From: G963665185 sp963665185
Lineage (GTDB): Bacteria; Desulfobacterota; Desulfovibrionia; Desulfovibrionales; Desulfovibrionaceae
Length of the DNA: 64,000 bases
Direction: 5' to 3'
NCBI GenBank assembly: GCA_963665185.2
Contig: CAXXPO010000019.1
Coordinates: 124,001 to 188,000 of the forward strand
Shown: piece by piece, positions 9,021 through 17,459 of the stretch
How positions within the stretch are numbered: the first letter of the stretch is position 1
Layout of the letters: each line of letters begins with the position of its first letter
Position numbers and translations under genes: made by a program
Notes under the pieces: model-generated
Databases searched by the model: none
Seen by the model: only the letters and a program-made list of their open reading frames with translations
What the model was told of the DNA's origin: nothing

Positions 9021-9317
9021 ATGTCAAGCAGCATCAAGAAAGCTGATGGGAAAATTGTTGCTCAAAAGGACTTGCCCCCCACCTGGAAAAGCGTGGCATC
9101 CGTTTGCAATCGTGATGAAAATACCCCACAGGATGTTGGCTTAACGTATCAAGTCGGTCTGTCACCGGCAGAGTTTAAAAACCAGGGGGATGTACAAAAA
9201 GCAGTAAAACTGCTGATCCACGAAATCATTGCAGGATCAAGTGATGCCCCAAATGCTCAACCTACCGGAGCAGCTTGCCCTGACATAAACGCCTTTTTGA
9301 AATTAAAATACAGATAA
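9021..9317 (+). CDS. Small hypothetical protein, uncertain
   Basis: 98 residues from ATG 9021 with no clear ribosome site. The sequence is soluble and protein-like in composition (charged, two Cys) but I do not recognise it. No signal peptide. It is divergent from DUF4198 and shares the palindromic operator region. It could be a remnant of a longer gene or a chance reading frame. Confidence 0.35.
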   Translation: MSSSIKKADGKIVAQKDLPPTWKSVASVCNRDENTPQDVGLTYQVGLSPAEFKNQGDVQKAVKLLIHEIIAGSSDAPNAQPTGAACPDINAFLKLKYR

Positions 9318-9468
9318 AAAGAATGACTACACTGTATGCTTTTCAATTAAAACATAGATCGCAATATACACATTGATAGTCGTCGATTTTCAAAAGACAC
9401 AGTTGTCATATTCGTCAGTCTTGAGGCGTGGTCTTCCCCAAAATTCTTTCCCTATAAACTTCCGCAGG

Positions 9469-11316
9469 TCACGCAAGAAGAGACTCTTCACCGGAATTCA
9501 GTTCCCAAGTCCATGTAGCCTGGGGTTTACCAAACGATCTGTTCACATCCGTTGGATTAAAAGATTCGTTATAAAACCGTTGATAGAACGCCTCGGCTTC
9601 TGCCTGGATGTCAAATGCACACAACTCCGGATGCAATATGTTGGCAATGAACATGAGGCCCAATATCCACTTTGGACCACCAAAATCGCTGCTCGGAATC
9701 GGAGAGGTGTGGATTCGCTTGGCATGCACGGCATCCACCCGAATATTTTTTTCCATGCACTCAGCATAAAAATCCAAGGGATCATTTGAAATAAAAGAAG
9801 AAATAAAAACAACCTCCGGGTTAAGCTGTTCAAGAGTTTCAAGACTGATACTCATACCCGGTCGTCCCTGTATTTCAATTTCCCTATTTACGCTTATACC
9901 GTTGCAGACTTCCACAAGATGGTTTTCAAACCGCTCTCCCTTGATGCAAAACAGTGGTTTTCCCATTGCATAATAAACCCTTGGCCGATGTTTCGCCTCC
10001 GCGCAGGCCGACGTGACAAGCCTGGTTCTGTGTTCAAGGTAATCGACCAACTCATCTGCTCGTTTTTCCCGATGAACAAATGTTCCCAAAGATCTTATCA
10101 GGCTAAGATATTTGTCGATTCTCTGGATGTCATGATGCAGGTCCTGCATTTTTTCGTTGCACAACAGATATTCCCAGGCTGAAACAATCTCGGCTTTTGT
10201 ATCAGCGCCTATTGCGATCAGGATGGATTCCACAATCTCAAGAGCGCGCGTGAACGGGTACCCCCCCTGAAAATCCTTTTCTCGGAAATCGGAAACGCTT
10301 GCCGACCCGCTAATATCTGGATAATGAAGGCATGCTGGACACCTCACAGCTTCTGTCTCCTGCCCGGCAAAACGCAAAACTTGCGCCCCCATTGGTCCGT
10401 AAAAATCCCTGTGAATAATCGTTTTTCCGCACTCCGGGCAGACCGTATCAAGATATTTTGTTCCGGGGGAGTTAAAGACATACACATGGTCCAAAACTGA
10501 ACGCATTTTTCCGCACAGGCTTTCAGTCTCGGAAATCAACGGCTCCATACCAGGGGACGCCCCCTCCAAGGGGATAAAACGCATCACTTGGAGTGGAATC
10601 CGGGGAGAAATATCTTTGACTAATGAGCAGAGCTCAAGAAGCTCCTGCGCATTATCTCTCTTGTGGATGCAGGCAACTTCAAGATGCACGCCCGCCTGAT
10701 GCAATAGCCTCAGATTTCGCAGAACAGGGGCAGCGCCCCTGATTCCAGAGCAAGCATGATAGCTGGCATCGGAAAGCCCCTTGACGCCCAGATTGATGAA
10801 ATCAAGAACCGGGCAAAGCCGTTCAATAGATTCTTCGGTAAAATATCCATTGGAAGAGCACCCTACCAAAAGCCCTTTTGTTTTGGCCAATATGGCAACG
10901 GACAGAAAAGTATCAAAGCCCGCCAGAGGATCGTTCATCAAAAATGCAATTCCCTTGCATCCGTACTGCAAGGCCTTGCCAACGACCTGCTCGGCGGAAA
11001 GATGCTGCAGCGCCATGCTCTGCGGATTCATCTCCTGGACAATGACAGCGGAAATACATCCTGGACAGTCGAAATTGCATCCCACCGTACTTACCTGAAG
11101 AAACCGACCACCAGGATGAAAATGCAGCATGGGCATGGTTTCAATCCTGATGGGGCAGGAAATAATGTATTTGTCGGGGTATATTTCCGAAACTTTACCG
11201 GCCTTGTTTTCATACCGGCCGCAACGCCCCACACCACCTTGCGCAATGATGCATCTGTTTTCGCAGATGTGGCAGAGCAGTCCACGGGTTTCGTTTTCTT
11301 TCAGCGCCCGCTTCAT
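9469..11316 (-). CDS. Radical SAM enzyme (AmrS/PflA-like) fused to a binding-protein C-terminal lobe
   Basis: 615 residues from ATG 11316, which overlaps the upstream methyltransferase stop as ATGA; an in-frame codon at 11382 lies inside that gene. N-terminal Cys15-18-22-32 (CHICENRC, then GVGRCG) matches the COG1180/AmrS family. Cys80-84-87 (CNFDCPGC) is the CX3CX2C radical-SAM cluster site. Four more Cys at 293/296 and 326/329 (CPEC, CPAC) look like a zinc ribbon. Residues about 446-583 align by eye with the C-terminal lobe of the binding protein of the same operon: RVYYA in both, ISVNRE/FNVHRE, ISLETLEQLNPEVV/ITLEKVIEYQPDVI, and an ILGL helix. There is no signal peptide, so the lobe is cytoplasmic. 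Last gene of the five-gene operon. Suggested role: modification of, or metal release from, the imported ligand; substrate unknown. Confidence 0.85.
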   Translation of the reverse strand: MKRALKENETRGLLCHICENRCIIAQGGVGRCGRYENKAGKVSEIYPDKYIISCPIRIETMPMLHFHPGGRFLQVSTVGCNFDCPGCISAVIVQEMNPQSMALQHLSAEQVVGKALQYGCKGIAFLMNDPLAGFDTFLSVAILAKTKGLLVGCSSNGYFTEESIERLCPVLDFINLGVKGLSDASYHACSGIRGAAPVLRNLRLLHQAGVHLEVACIHKRDNAQELLELCSLVKDISPRIPLQVMRFIPLEGASPGMEPLISETESLCGKMRSVLDHVYVFNSPGTKYLDTVCPECGKTIIHRDFYGPMGAQVLRFAGQETEAVRCPACLHYPDISGSASVSDFREKDFQGGYPFTRALEIVESILIAIGADTKAEIVSAWEYLLCNEKMQDLHHDIQRIDKYLSLIRSLGTFVHREKRADELVDYLEHRTRLVTSACAEAKHRPRVYYAMGKPLFCIKGERFENHLVEVCNGISVNREIEIQGRPGMSISLETLEQLNPEVVFISSFISNDPLDFYAECMEKNIRVDAVHAKRIHTSPIPSSDFGGPKWILGLMFIANILHPELCAFDIQAEAEAFYQRFYNESFNPTDVNRSFGKPQATWTWELNSGEESLLA

Positions 11317-11945
11317 TGTTCTTTGCCATGCTTGCTGACTTCCACCCAGGTGCCGTAGCCATCGTCCAACATCCTGAAGCATGGCACATTAGCCGCCTTG
11401 AGCGTATCAAAAAGAAAAGTTCCCTTTTTCCAGCGGGTCCTTTCCTCCATCACGTCCGGACTCCAGGCTGGTCGCATTGCTTTTACTTCTTCAAGGGTCT
11501 GGTATCTGCTGAATCCGCATCCGACAAAAGCAACTCCCCCCTCTGCCAAAACACGATGAATCTCCCGAAAGGCGGAAACGTGATCATCCCAGAAAGGAAT
11601 GGACCCGCGGCTGATCACCAAGTCAATGCTTCCATTTGGCAAAGGAATGTCCTCCACCGGAGCATTTAAAAAATGTATCCGTCCATCGGGAACTTTATGC
11701 AGAACACAATTATTCCGGGCCATTTCAATGACTTCCGGTTCCCGGTCCAGGGCAAAAATATCCAACCCCGTGAGTTTTGAAATTTCAATGGAAAGAGCGG
11801 CATTTCCAGTACCGATATCAAGACATTTTCCAGCCTTCACATCATAATTTTCAACAATTTCCCTGGCAAGAAGCGGATACATCTGCGCGAAACGATGGTC
11901 CTTGGTATATTCAAAAAACCCTCTGTCTTTTGCGGGGATAGCCAT
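11313..11945 (-). CDS. Class I SAM-dependent methyltransferase of the ABC/radical-SAM operon
   Basis: 210 residues. Motif I is CLDIGTGNAALSIEI (about residues 42-56), followed by the acidic LDREPE loop and a motif IV-like LVISRGSIPFW; this is the Methyltransf_11 type. The nucleophile substrate cannot be predicted. Stop and the next start overlap by ATGA, so it is translationally coupled to the radical-SAM fusion; 66 bp separate it from the ATPase gene. In this context a small-molecule ligand carried by the importer is a better guess than nucleic acid or protein. Confidence 0.85.
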   Translation of the reverse strand: MAIPAKDRGFFEYTKDHRFAQMYPLLAREIVENYDVKAGKCLDIGTGNAALSIEISKLTGLDIFALDREPEVIEMARNNCVLHKVPDGRIHFLNAPVEDIPLPNGSIDLVISRGSIPFWDDHVSAFREIHRVLAEGGVAFVGCGFSRYQTLEEVKAMRPAWSPDVMEERTRWKKGTFLFDTLKAANVPCFRMLDDGYGTWVEVSKHGKEQ

Positions 11946-12011
11946 TGTGAATACTCCTGGGCATTTTCAATGATGTAAAACCAAATTCGTACATAAAATA
12001 GCGGCTAAAAT

Positions 12012-12857
12012 TCAGCAGGCTGAAAGCGCTTCCAGGCATTGGAGAGTTCCGAATCCCTCCAATGCCTTGCCACACAACCTGGAACGTATTTTTTCAGGGA
12101 TGCAGATTCTGAAATTTTCAGCAAAAGGCATCACCTGAACCCGTGCTTCATACAGGTCATACAGATTTTTCCTGGTTATAACATCCTCTGGTCTTCCGTC
12201 CGCATGAATCCGTCCGTTTTTTAGCAGGACGACATGGTCGGCGACCCAAAGGGCATGGTCGGGGAAATGGGTTGATTTGATGAACGTATATCCTTCCCGG
12301 CAAAGCTCGTGGAGTTGCACGAGAAGTTTGATCTGGTTGCCGTAGTCAAGCCCGTTCAGGGGTTCATCCAAAATAAAAATCCTGGCCCCCTGGGACAACG
12401 CCCTGGCAATAAGGGTCAACTGCCGTTCCCCCCCGCTGACCTGCGTGTACGGTTTGTCCTTGAGATGCGCGATACCCACTTTCTCCAGGGCATTAATTGC
12501 AATTTTCTCATCATCCAGAGAAAAAAGGCTAAAAAATGATTTGTGAGGCATGCGTCCCATCATGACGACATCAAGGACAGGATACCCGAAAGACGCATTA
12601 TGCACCTGGGGAACATAAGCCACTTTCCGGGCAAGATGCTTTTTGCTCATGCTGGAGATATCCGTGTCCTCCAGGAAAACACGCCCCTGCAAAGGCTGGA
12701 ACAAACCAAGAAGAAGCTTCAGAAGCGTTGTCTTTCCACACCCATTGGGGCCAAGAATGGAAACCAGCTCCCCCCGTCCGATGTCGAAGGAAACGTTTTC
12801 AAGAATTTGCCTGTCCGCATATGAAAAGCTGATGTTTTTGACACGAAGCAGCGACAT
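12012..12857 (-). CDS. ABC transporter ATPase, FepC/BtuD-like
   Basis: 281 residues. Walker A GPNGCGKTT (near residue 36), Q-loop in VPQVHN, signature VSGGERQ, Walker B IFILDEP and switch His in STHFPDH are all present. Family: importers of iron-siderophore, heme and cobalamin (FecE/FepC/BtuD). The ATG follows the permease stop directly (TGAATG), so the pair is translated together. The C-terminal 60 residues exceed the nucleotide-binding domain and contain three Cys; no known regulatory domain recognised. Confidence 0.93.
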   Translation of the reverse strand: MSLLRVKNISFSYADRQILENVSFDIGRGELVSILGPNGCGKTTLLKLLLGLFQPLQGRVFLEDTDISSMSKKHLARKVAYVPQVHNASFGYPVLDVVMMGRMPHKSFFSLFSLDDEKIAINALEKVGIAHLKDKPYTQVSGGERQLTLIARALSQGARIFILDEPLNGLDYGNQIKLLVQLHELCREGYTFIKSTHFPDHALWVADHVVLLKNGRIHADGRPEDVITRKNLYDLYEARVQVMPFAENFRICIPEKIRSRLCGKALEGFGTLQCLEALSAC

Positions 12858-13925
12858 TCATTTCCATCCTTTTTTCGCGTTCTTCAACACCATGGAAAAA
12901 AAAGGGATTCCCACAAGCGATGTGATGATACTCAGGGGGATTTCCACATCAAGAAGCAGCCGGGAAAAGTCATCCACAATAACCAGATAGATGGCTCCGA
13001 TAATCGCGGTTGTCGGAAGCAGGATGTTGTTGTTCGGCCCTACTATCATTCTTCCTATATGAGGGATGACCAGCCCGACCCAACCTATCAATCCTCCGAT
13101 GGAAACGGTCAGCGCACTGATGACTGTGGCGAAAAAAATAAGCAAAAAACGGATCAGCCCCACGTTTATCCCAAGAGATTTCGCCTCTTCATCGCCCATG
13201 CTCAAAATATTCAGATAGCGGGACATGAAAAGGATGCAAACAATGCCCAGGAGAATGGGAAAAGCGGAATTCGTGACGGTTTCCGCGTCGGCCATGGAAA
13301 GCCCCCCCATAAGCCAGTATACGATTGCAGGCAGTTGATCCGTAGGGTCTGCCGCATATTTCACAATCGACAACAGGGAAGTGAACAGCGAACCGCTGAT
13401 TATCCCGCCGAGAATCAACATCATGAGTCTGTCGCCCTGATAGATTTTCGCCAACAACAAAGCCAATCCGACGGCGAGCATCCCCCCGGCAAAGGTCAAC
13501 ACTTGAACGCCGAGCCAGGTATCAGCCACAAGCAACCCGAGTGCCGCACCAAAAGAAGCTCCGGGAAGAACGCCGAGAATGCCAGGCGATACGAGAGGAT
13601 TGACGAACATGGATTGGAATGCTGCCCCGGAAATGGCAAGGGCCGCTCCAATCATGGCCGCAGCTGCAAGACGCGGAGCGCGGATGTCGAAAATGATATT
13701 GGCCAGAAGCTGATGTTTGTCCTGGTCCATATCGACAGTAGGGAAAAGACACTGCTGAAAAAAAATCCGTATTTCAGAAAATGATATCGGATAGTTTCCA
13801 AGAGTGAGGGAAACCACCAGACTAAGCAGCAAAAGAAGTCCCAATACCCCCAGCAAATAAGGTGAATTTCTCACGCATGTACATCCAACGCGCTTTGTGG
13901 AGGCAATCATTTGAGCCGCCTTCAC
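12858..13925 (-). CDS. FecCD/BtuC-type ABC transporter permease
   Basis: 355 residues with about ten hydrophobic helices, the usual size and topology of BtuC/FecD/FhuB-type permeases. Typical phrases include NPLVSPGILGVLPGASFGAA and GLIGWVGLVIPHIGRMIVG, the latter close to the conserved coupling region. One permease gene suggests a homodimer. The start overlaps the binding-protein stop by ATGA. No substrate can be read from sequence; iron chelates, heme and corrinoids are the known family substrates. Confidence 0.93.
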   Translation of the reverse strand: MKAAQMIASTKRVGCTCVRNSPYLLGVLGLLLLLSLVVSLTLGNYPISFSEIRIFFQQCLFPTVDMDQDKHQLLANIIFDIRAPRLAAAAMIGAALAISGAAFQSMFVNPLVSPGILGVLPGASFGAALGLLVADTWLGVQVLTFAGGMLAVGLALLLAKIYQGDRLMMLILGGIISGSLFTSLLSIVKYAADPTDQLPAIVYWLMGGLSMADAETVTNSAFPILLGIVCILFMSRYLNILSMGDEEAKSLGINVGLIRFLLIFFATVISALTVSIGGLIGWVGLVIPHIGRMIVGPNNNILLPTTAIIGAIYLVIVDDFSRLLLDVEIPLSIITSLVGIPFFSMVLKNAKKGWK

Positions 13926-14971
13926 TTACCTGGATTGAGAAGGTGCCGCGCATCCTCCGCCGTAATATCCTTCTGCAAAAACAGCTTGAAGAACTCCTGG
14001 GTTTCCTTCTGCATGTCCCAGGCAAAAAGACCGGGGTACAACCTGTCCACAATCCATTTTAAACCGAGTATGCGCATGAAGGACGGAGGACGATCAAACC
14101 AGCCGAAGGGAACCGTAGGGATGAGGTAGACGCGCTTGTTCTTGACTGCCGGAATATTTTCCCAGGCAGGAGAGGAAAAAATCTTTTGATAAAACATGGG
14201 TTGTTCAGCCAGAATGACGTCCGGTTGGTACTCGATTACTTTTTCCAGCGTGATCTTTTCCTTTCCATATCGGCTGAAGACACCTTCCCGGTGAACATTG
14301 AACCCTCCGGCCAGATTGATAAGCTCCGCATGAACCGACTTGCTGTTTTCCGTACTCAGCCCGTCGTTATCCTCCGCATAATATACTCTGACTCGTTTCT
14401 CTTGAGGTATAGACGCGACTTTTTCCTGCACCTGCGCAATGGTTTGCCGCGTGTAGTCAGCAAGAAGCTTTGCCCTGGGTTCCCGGTTGAACATTGCTCC
14501 TGCGACTTCAAAAGCCTCGGGATATTGCCGCAGTTCGTCAATAATTATATAGACAATGGGAATCTTGAACTTTGTCAGAAAGGACTCGAATTTCTCATGC
14601 AATGCACTGGACTTTCTCCCGACAACTATATCTGGATTCAATTTGACAATCATTTCAAGATTCGGAGTTTTTCCCTGTCCGAAATACCCTCCAATGACAG
14701 GCAATTCCAGCGTATGCGGATCAATCAAACTGTCACAACGTCCTTTCAGGGGAACGTTCAGTCCCGCCAGAAGTGTAGGGTCAAGAGCATATACAAGCAG
14801 GGTTTCCGGGGGGGAGGCGGCATAGATGGTCCGTATGGAGGCAGGAACAATTACGCTACGCCCCGCCATGTCCGTCACGGTCTTTGCCGAGACCGTGCCC
14901 GAGTAGCCCAGGACTGCGACCAAGAGCGCTGCAACGCATCCAGCAAGCCTTCGTGAAAAAGAGCTCAGCAT
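13922..14971 (-). CDS. Periplasmic substrate-binding protein of the FecCD importer (BtuF/FhuD type)
   Basis: 349 residues. Signal peptide of about 29 residues ending VSA; no lipobox Cys, so soluble in the periplasm. Two-lobed class III binding protein: MAGRSVIVP near the N-terminus, LNPDIVVGRKS in lobe 1, a linking helix near residues 165-190, then lobe 2 (RVRVYYAEDNDG to the end). Lobe 2 is the part duplicated in the radical-SAM protein of this operon. First gene of the operon; its 5' region has a potential structured leader and a long inverted repeat. Confidence 0.92.
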   Translation of the reverse strand: MLSSFSRRLAGCVAALLVAVLGYSGTVSAKTVTDMAGRSVIVPASIRTIYAASPPETLLVYALDPTLLAGLNVPLKGRCDSLIDPHTLELPVIGGYFGQGKTPNLEMIVKLNPDIVVGRKSSALHEKFESFLTKFKIPIVYIIIDELRQYPEAFEVAGAMFNREPRAKLLADYTRQTIAQVQEKVASIPQEKRVRVYYAEDNDGLSTENSKSVHAELINLAGGFNVHREGVFSRYGKEKITLEKVIEYQPDVILAEQPMFYQKIFSSPAWENIPAVKNKRVYLIPTVPFGWFDRPPSFMRILGLKWIVDRLYPGLFAWDMQKETQEFFKLFLQKDITAEDARHLLNPGK

Positions 14972-15120
14972 GTTTTTTCTCGTTCTCGTTTGCTACGGCA
15001 GTCAGCACCTTTTTGCCGAAAAATTCGCGCAGTCGATGCTGCCTTTGATTTTTTTTCGAAGGAACCGGCCGAAGAGCATTTGGCTCCCAGACTATGCGCC
15101 GGCTGGACTAATTCCCTATG
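14972..15120 (-). promoter_or_regulatory. Possible structured leader of the ABC/radical-SAM operon
   Basis: On the transcribed strand this 150-base region contains nested complementary segments: GGAA with TTCC, CCGGC with GCCGG, and an inner GAGC-CAAAT-GCTC hairpin (about 15060-15117). It has the look of a folded 5' leader. I compared it by eye with cobalamin, Moco and TPP riboswitches and found no decisive match. Confidence 0.3.
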
Positions 15121-15150
15121 GAAATAACTCACAAAAAAAACAATCCGCAA

Positions 15151-15184
15151 CCAAGTCACGTATTCAACTGTTTACGTGACTTGG
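15151..15184. repeat. Perfect 12-bp inverted repeat upstream of the binding-protein gene
   Basis: CCAAGTCACGTA (15151-15162) and its exact complement (15173-15184), spaced by ten bases. There is no T run directly after the stem, so an operator is as likely as a terminator. It lies about 180 bp before the operon start. Confidence 0.7.
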
Positions 15185-15240
15185 ATGCTACAACAAACAT
15201 AAACAGGAATGTTAGGATTTGGCCGAAAAACCCGAAAACA

Positions 15241-15274
15241 AAAAAAAGAGCCAACCCGAAAGGATTGACTCTTG
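15241..15274 (-). terminator. Terminator after tRNA-Asp
   Basis: An 11 bp stem with two G-U pairs (15247-15257 with 15262-15272), GAAA-type loop, followed on the minus strand by a run of eight or more T. It ends the tRNA-Asp transcript, so the ABC/radical-SAM operon must start from its own promoter below 15241. Confidence 0.85.
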
Positions 15275-15285
15275 ATTCGTCACTA

Positions 15286-15364
<79 letters not shown>

Positions 15365-15398
15365 ATTTTGCCTGGAGTTACTCCCAGACGAGGGAAGC

Positions 15399-15427
15399 GT
15401 TTATCCCTACTCATGCCCATTTGTCAA
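15399..15427 (-). promoter_or_regulatory. Sigma70-like promoter of tRNA-Asp
   Basis: Minus strand TTGACA (15422-15427), 17 bases, ATAAAC (15399-15404), placing transcription start about 25 bp before the tRNA. Confidence 0.5.
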
Positions 15428-15455
15428 TGACAAAAACATACCCGCACACAATAAC

Positions 15456-16241
15456 TTAGTACATGCCGCGTTTTCGATATACCCGGGCGACGCATGCTTC
15501 TATTAAAAAAAACAACGCCACAGGAACAAATAAAAAGATTATCGTAAGCACCGCGCTCACGCTTCGATCCGCCCCGGTAAGATGGGGAAACAGGTATCCG
15601 GTGAATGAGGGAACACTCCCCCCCCCAATAAGAAAAACCAAAAAATACTCAGAAAACGCAACCAGAAAGACTACCGATCCACCAGCAATGACCGAAGGCA
15701 CCAACAACGGAAGATCCAGACGAACAATTCGCATCAGCCTTCCGGCTCCAAGGTTGCGGGCGCACAAGTCATATTCCTGACCGACAGCACAATACCCGGC
15801 GATAAGAGCCCGAAGCATGTAGGGATAGCTGAAAGCCGTCAGCACCAGTACCACGCCCAACACAGTATCCGCCAATCCCATGCGGATGAAAAAATAATGC
15901 ACGCCCATGGAAAAAGTCATGGAAGGAACCAGCGCCGGAGCCAGCAACACTCCCTCCACAACGGTTTTACCACGAAATTCTGCCCGTGCCAGATAACGGG
16001 CCGGAAAAAGGCTCAGAACAAAGGCCACCCCCACGGTGAGCAACGAATATCCCAACGAACTAACAATGCTTTCCACAAGCGGCCACCCCATCCGCCCCAC
16101 AGCCCGTAACGCCGTCCCCCCAAAATGCGTTGGAAGAATGTCCGGAAATTTCCAGCCCGGTGCAAAAGCGTACACCCCTAGCACCATTATCGGCAGTACG
16201 AACATTACAAACAAAAACGCAAACATTCGCACGCTCTTCAC
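15456..16241 (-). CDS. ABC transporter permease (PotC/ThiP/YnjC-like), second of pair
   Basis: 261 residues, six predicted membrane helices, with the EAA-type cytoplasmic loop near residues 165-185 (DLCARNLGAGRLMRIVRLDLP). This is the binding-protein-dependent permease family for sulfate, thiamine, iron(III), polyamine or putative YnjC systems. Overlaps the upstream permease by ATGA. No ATPase or binding protein is adjacent: tRNA-Asp follows immediately. Substrate unknown. Confidence 0.85.
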   Translation of the reverse strand: MKSVRMFAFLFVMFVLPIMVLGVYAFAPGWKFPDILPTHFGGTALRAVGRMGWPLVESIVSSLGYSLLTVGVAFVLSLFPARYLARAEFRGKTVVEGVLLAPALVPSMTFSMGVHYFFIRMGLADTVLGVVLVLTAFSYPYMLRALIAGYCAVGQEYDLCARNLGAGRLMRIVRLDLPLLVPSVIAGGSVVFLVAFSEYFLVFLIGGGSVPSFTGYLFPHLTGADRSVSAVLTIIFLFVPVALFFLIEACVARVYRKRGMY

Positions 16242-17197
16242 AATTTGCGCTCCCCTTGTGTCAAACGTCCAGCCAACCGCAGATAACCTACAATAAACAC
16301 GGCAGAAAACATGAACAGCAGACTCAAAAGAGCCATCGCCTGCGGTCTGTCCGCCAATTCGCGTTTAAAATACAAGTTGTACACCTGAATAGACAACATT
16401 TCCGGCGAACTGCCGCCAATCAAAAAAGGGATATCAAACGCTCCCAAGGCGTACAGAAAAAGAATGATAAAGGTCGTATGCAAAACCGGCCGCAAATATG
16501 GAACAACCAAGCGAAGAAAAACCACTGTCTCGCTCGCCCCCAACATCCTCGCCGTCTGCACCAACCGCACGTCAAAACGTTTGAGCATTCCGTAGGCCAG
16601 GATAATCACAAAGGGCGCACCTTTCAGTGCGTAAGCCATTATCAGCCCAAAACCAAACGGGCTGTACGTTATGATTGGAAAATCCCCGGTCTGCCTTATC
16701 AATCCCAAATGGTACGCAGCAGACGAAAACACACCAGACTGGCTCCAGAACACAAGTACAATGAACCCCACCGCAATGTGTGGCAGGATGAGCGGAGTCT
16801 TGTAAATAACCGCATACTTCTGCAGTGCATCCGGCAACTTCCACACACCATAGGCAACAACAAGCCCCCCACTCACCGCCAAAGCAGCAGAAGCAAAAGC
16901 TACCCATGAAGACAGGCCTACGGACTCCAGAACATGCATTTGAGCCAATTCCCCATACGCATCCCAGACTCCGCCCTCATACGCAAACGGCAGCCAAAGT
17001 CCGAACGACTGAACAATCGCCAAGCACAAACCACCGGCAAACAACAAAACAACCGGCACAATCGGCAGCAAAGCCCAAAAAGAAGAAAGGAAAGAAAAAG
17101 AGGTATTGGAAAAAAATTTTTTAAAAAATATTCTTTCCCCAACGTCTCCTTCTCCAAAAACCTTTGCTCTTCTTAATGAAATTTTCCACATCAGCAT
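16238..17197 (-). CDS. ABC transporter permease (PotB/YnjC-like), first of pair
   Basis: 319 residues, start at 17197 supported by AGGAG four bases upstream. About 35 polar, Lys/Phe-rich residues precede the first membrane helix (residues about 40-65); six helices follow. The EAA loop is near residues 215-235 (ARMLGASETVVFLRLVVPYL). The N-terminal part is encoded by very A/T-rich DNA, unlike the rest. It forms a heterodimer with the next permease. The gene upstream is der on the other strand, so this operon has permeases only. Confidence 0.85.
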   Translation of the reverse strand: MLMWKISLRRAKVFGEGDVGERIFFKKFFSNTSFSFLSSFWALLPIVPVVLLFAGGLCLAIVQSFGLWLPFAYEGGVWDAYGELAQMHVLESVGLSSWVAFASAALAVSGGLVVAYGVWKLPDALQKYAVIYKTPLILPHIAVGFIVLVFWSQSGVFSSAAYHLGLIRQTGDFPIITYSPFGFGLIMAYALKGAPFVIILAYGMLKRFDVRLVQTARMLGASETVVFLRLVVPYLRPVLHTTFIILFLYALGAFDIPFLIGGSSPEMLSIQVYNLYFKRELADRPQAMALLSLLFMFSAVFIVGYLRLAGRLTQGERKL

Positions 17198-17459
17198 GCA
17201 ACTCCTGAATATTTGGGGAGGACGGACAAAGCCCTCGGGGCGTACCTCGCACCATGTCTGCTGTCCAGTTTCAAAGCCGCACGGAAGGAAAAAAACCTTC
17301 CCTCCTGCGAAGCACTACCGTATCTCCACATCCGCTTCAATTGCAGGAGTTGAATTCAATAAAGATAATAGGTAGACAGCCTCGACTGCCAGCATTAGCT
17401 TGGGTAGGTTAAAGCAATCTGCCGGACGGCACTATAACAACCATCAGGAAACCAGCACC

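Noticed and set aside
14990..15120. Cobalamin riboswitch
   Set aside because: The B12-box and the GCCACUG core are not present in recognisable form; only a generic folded leader can be claimed.
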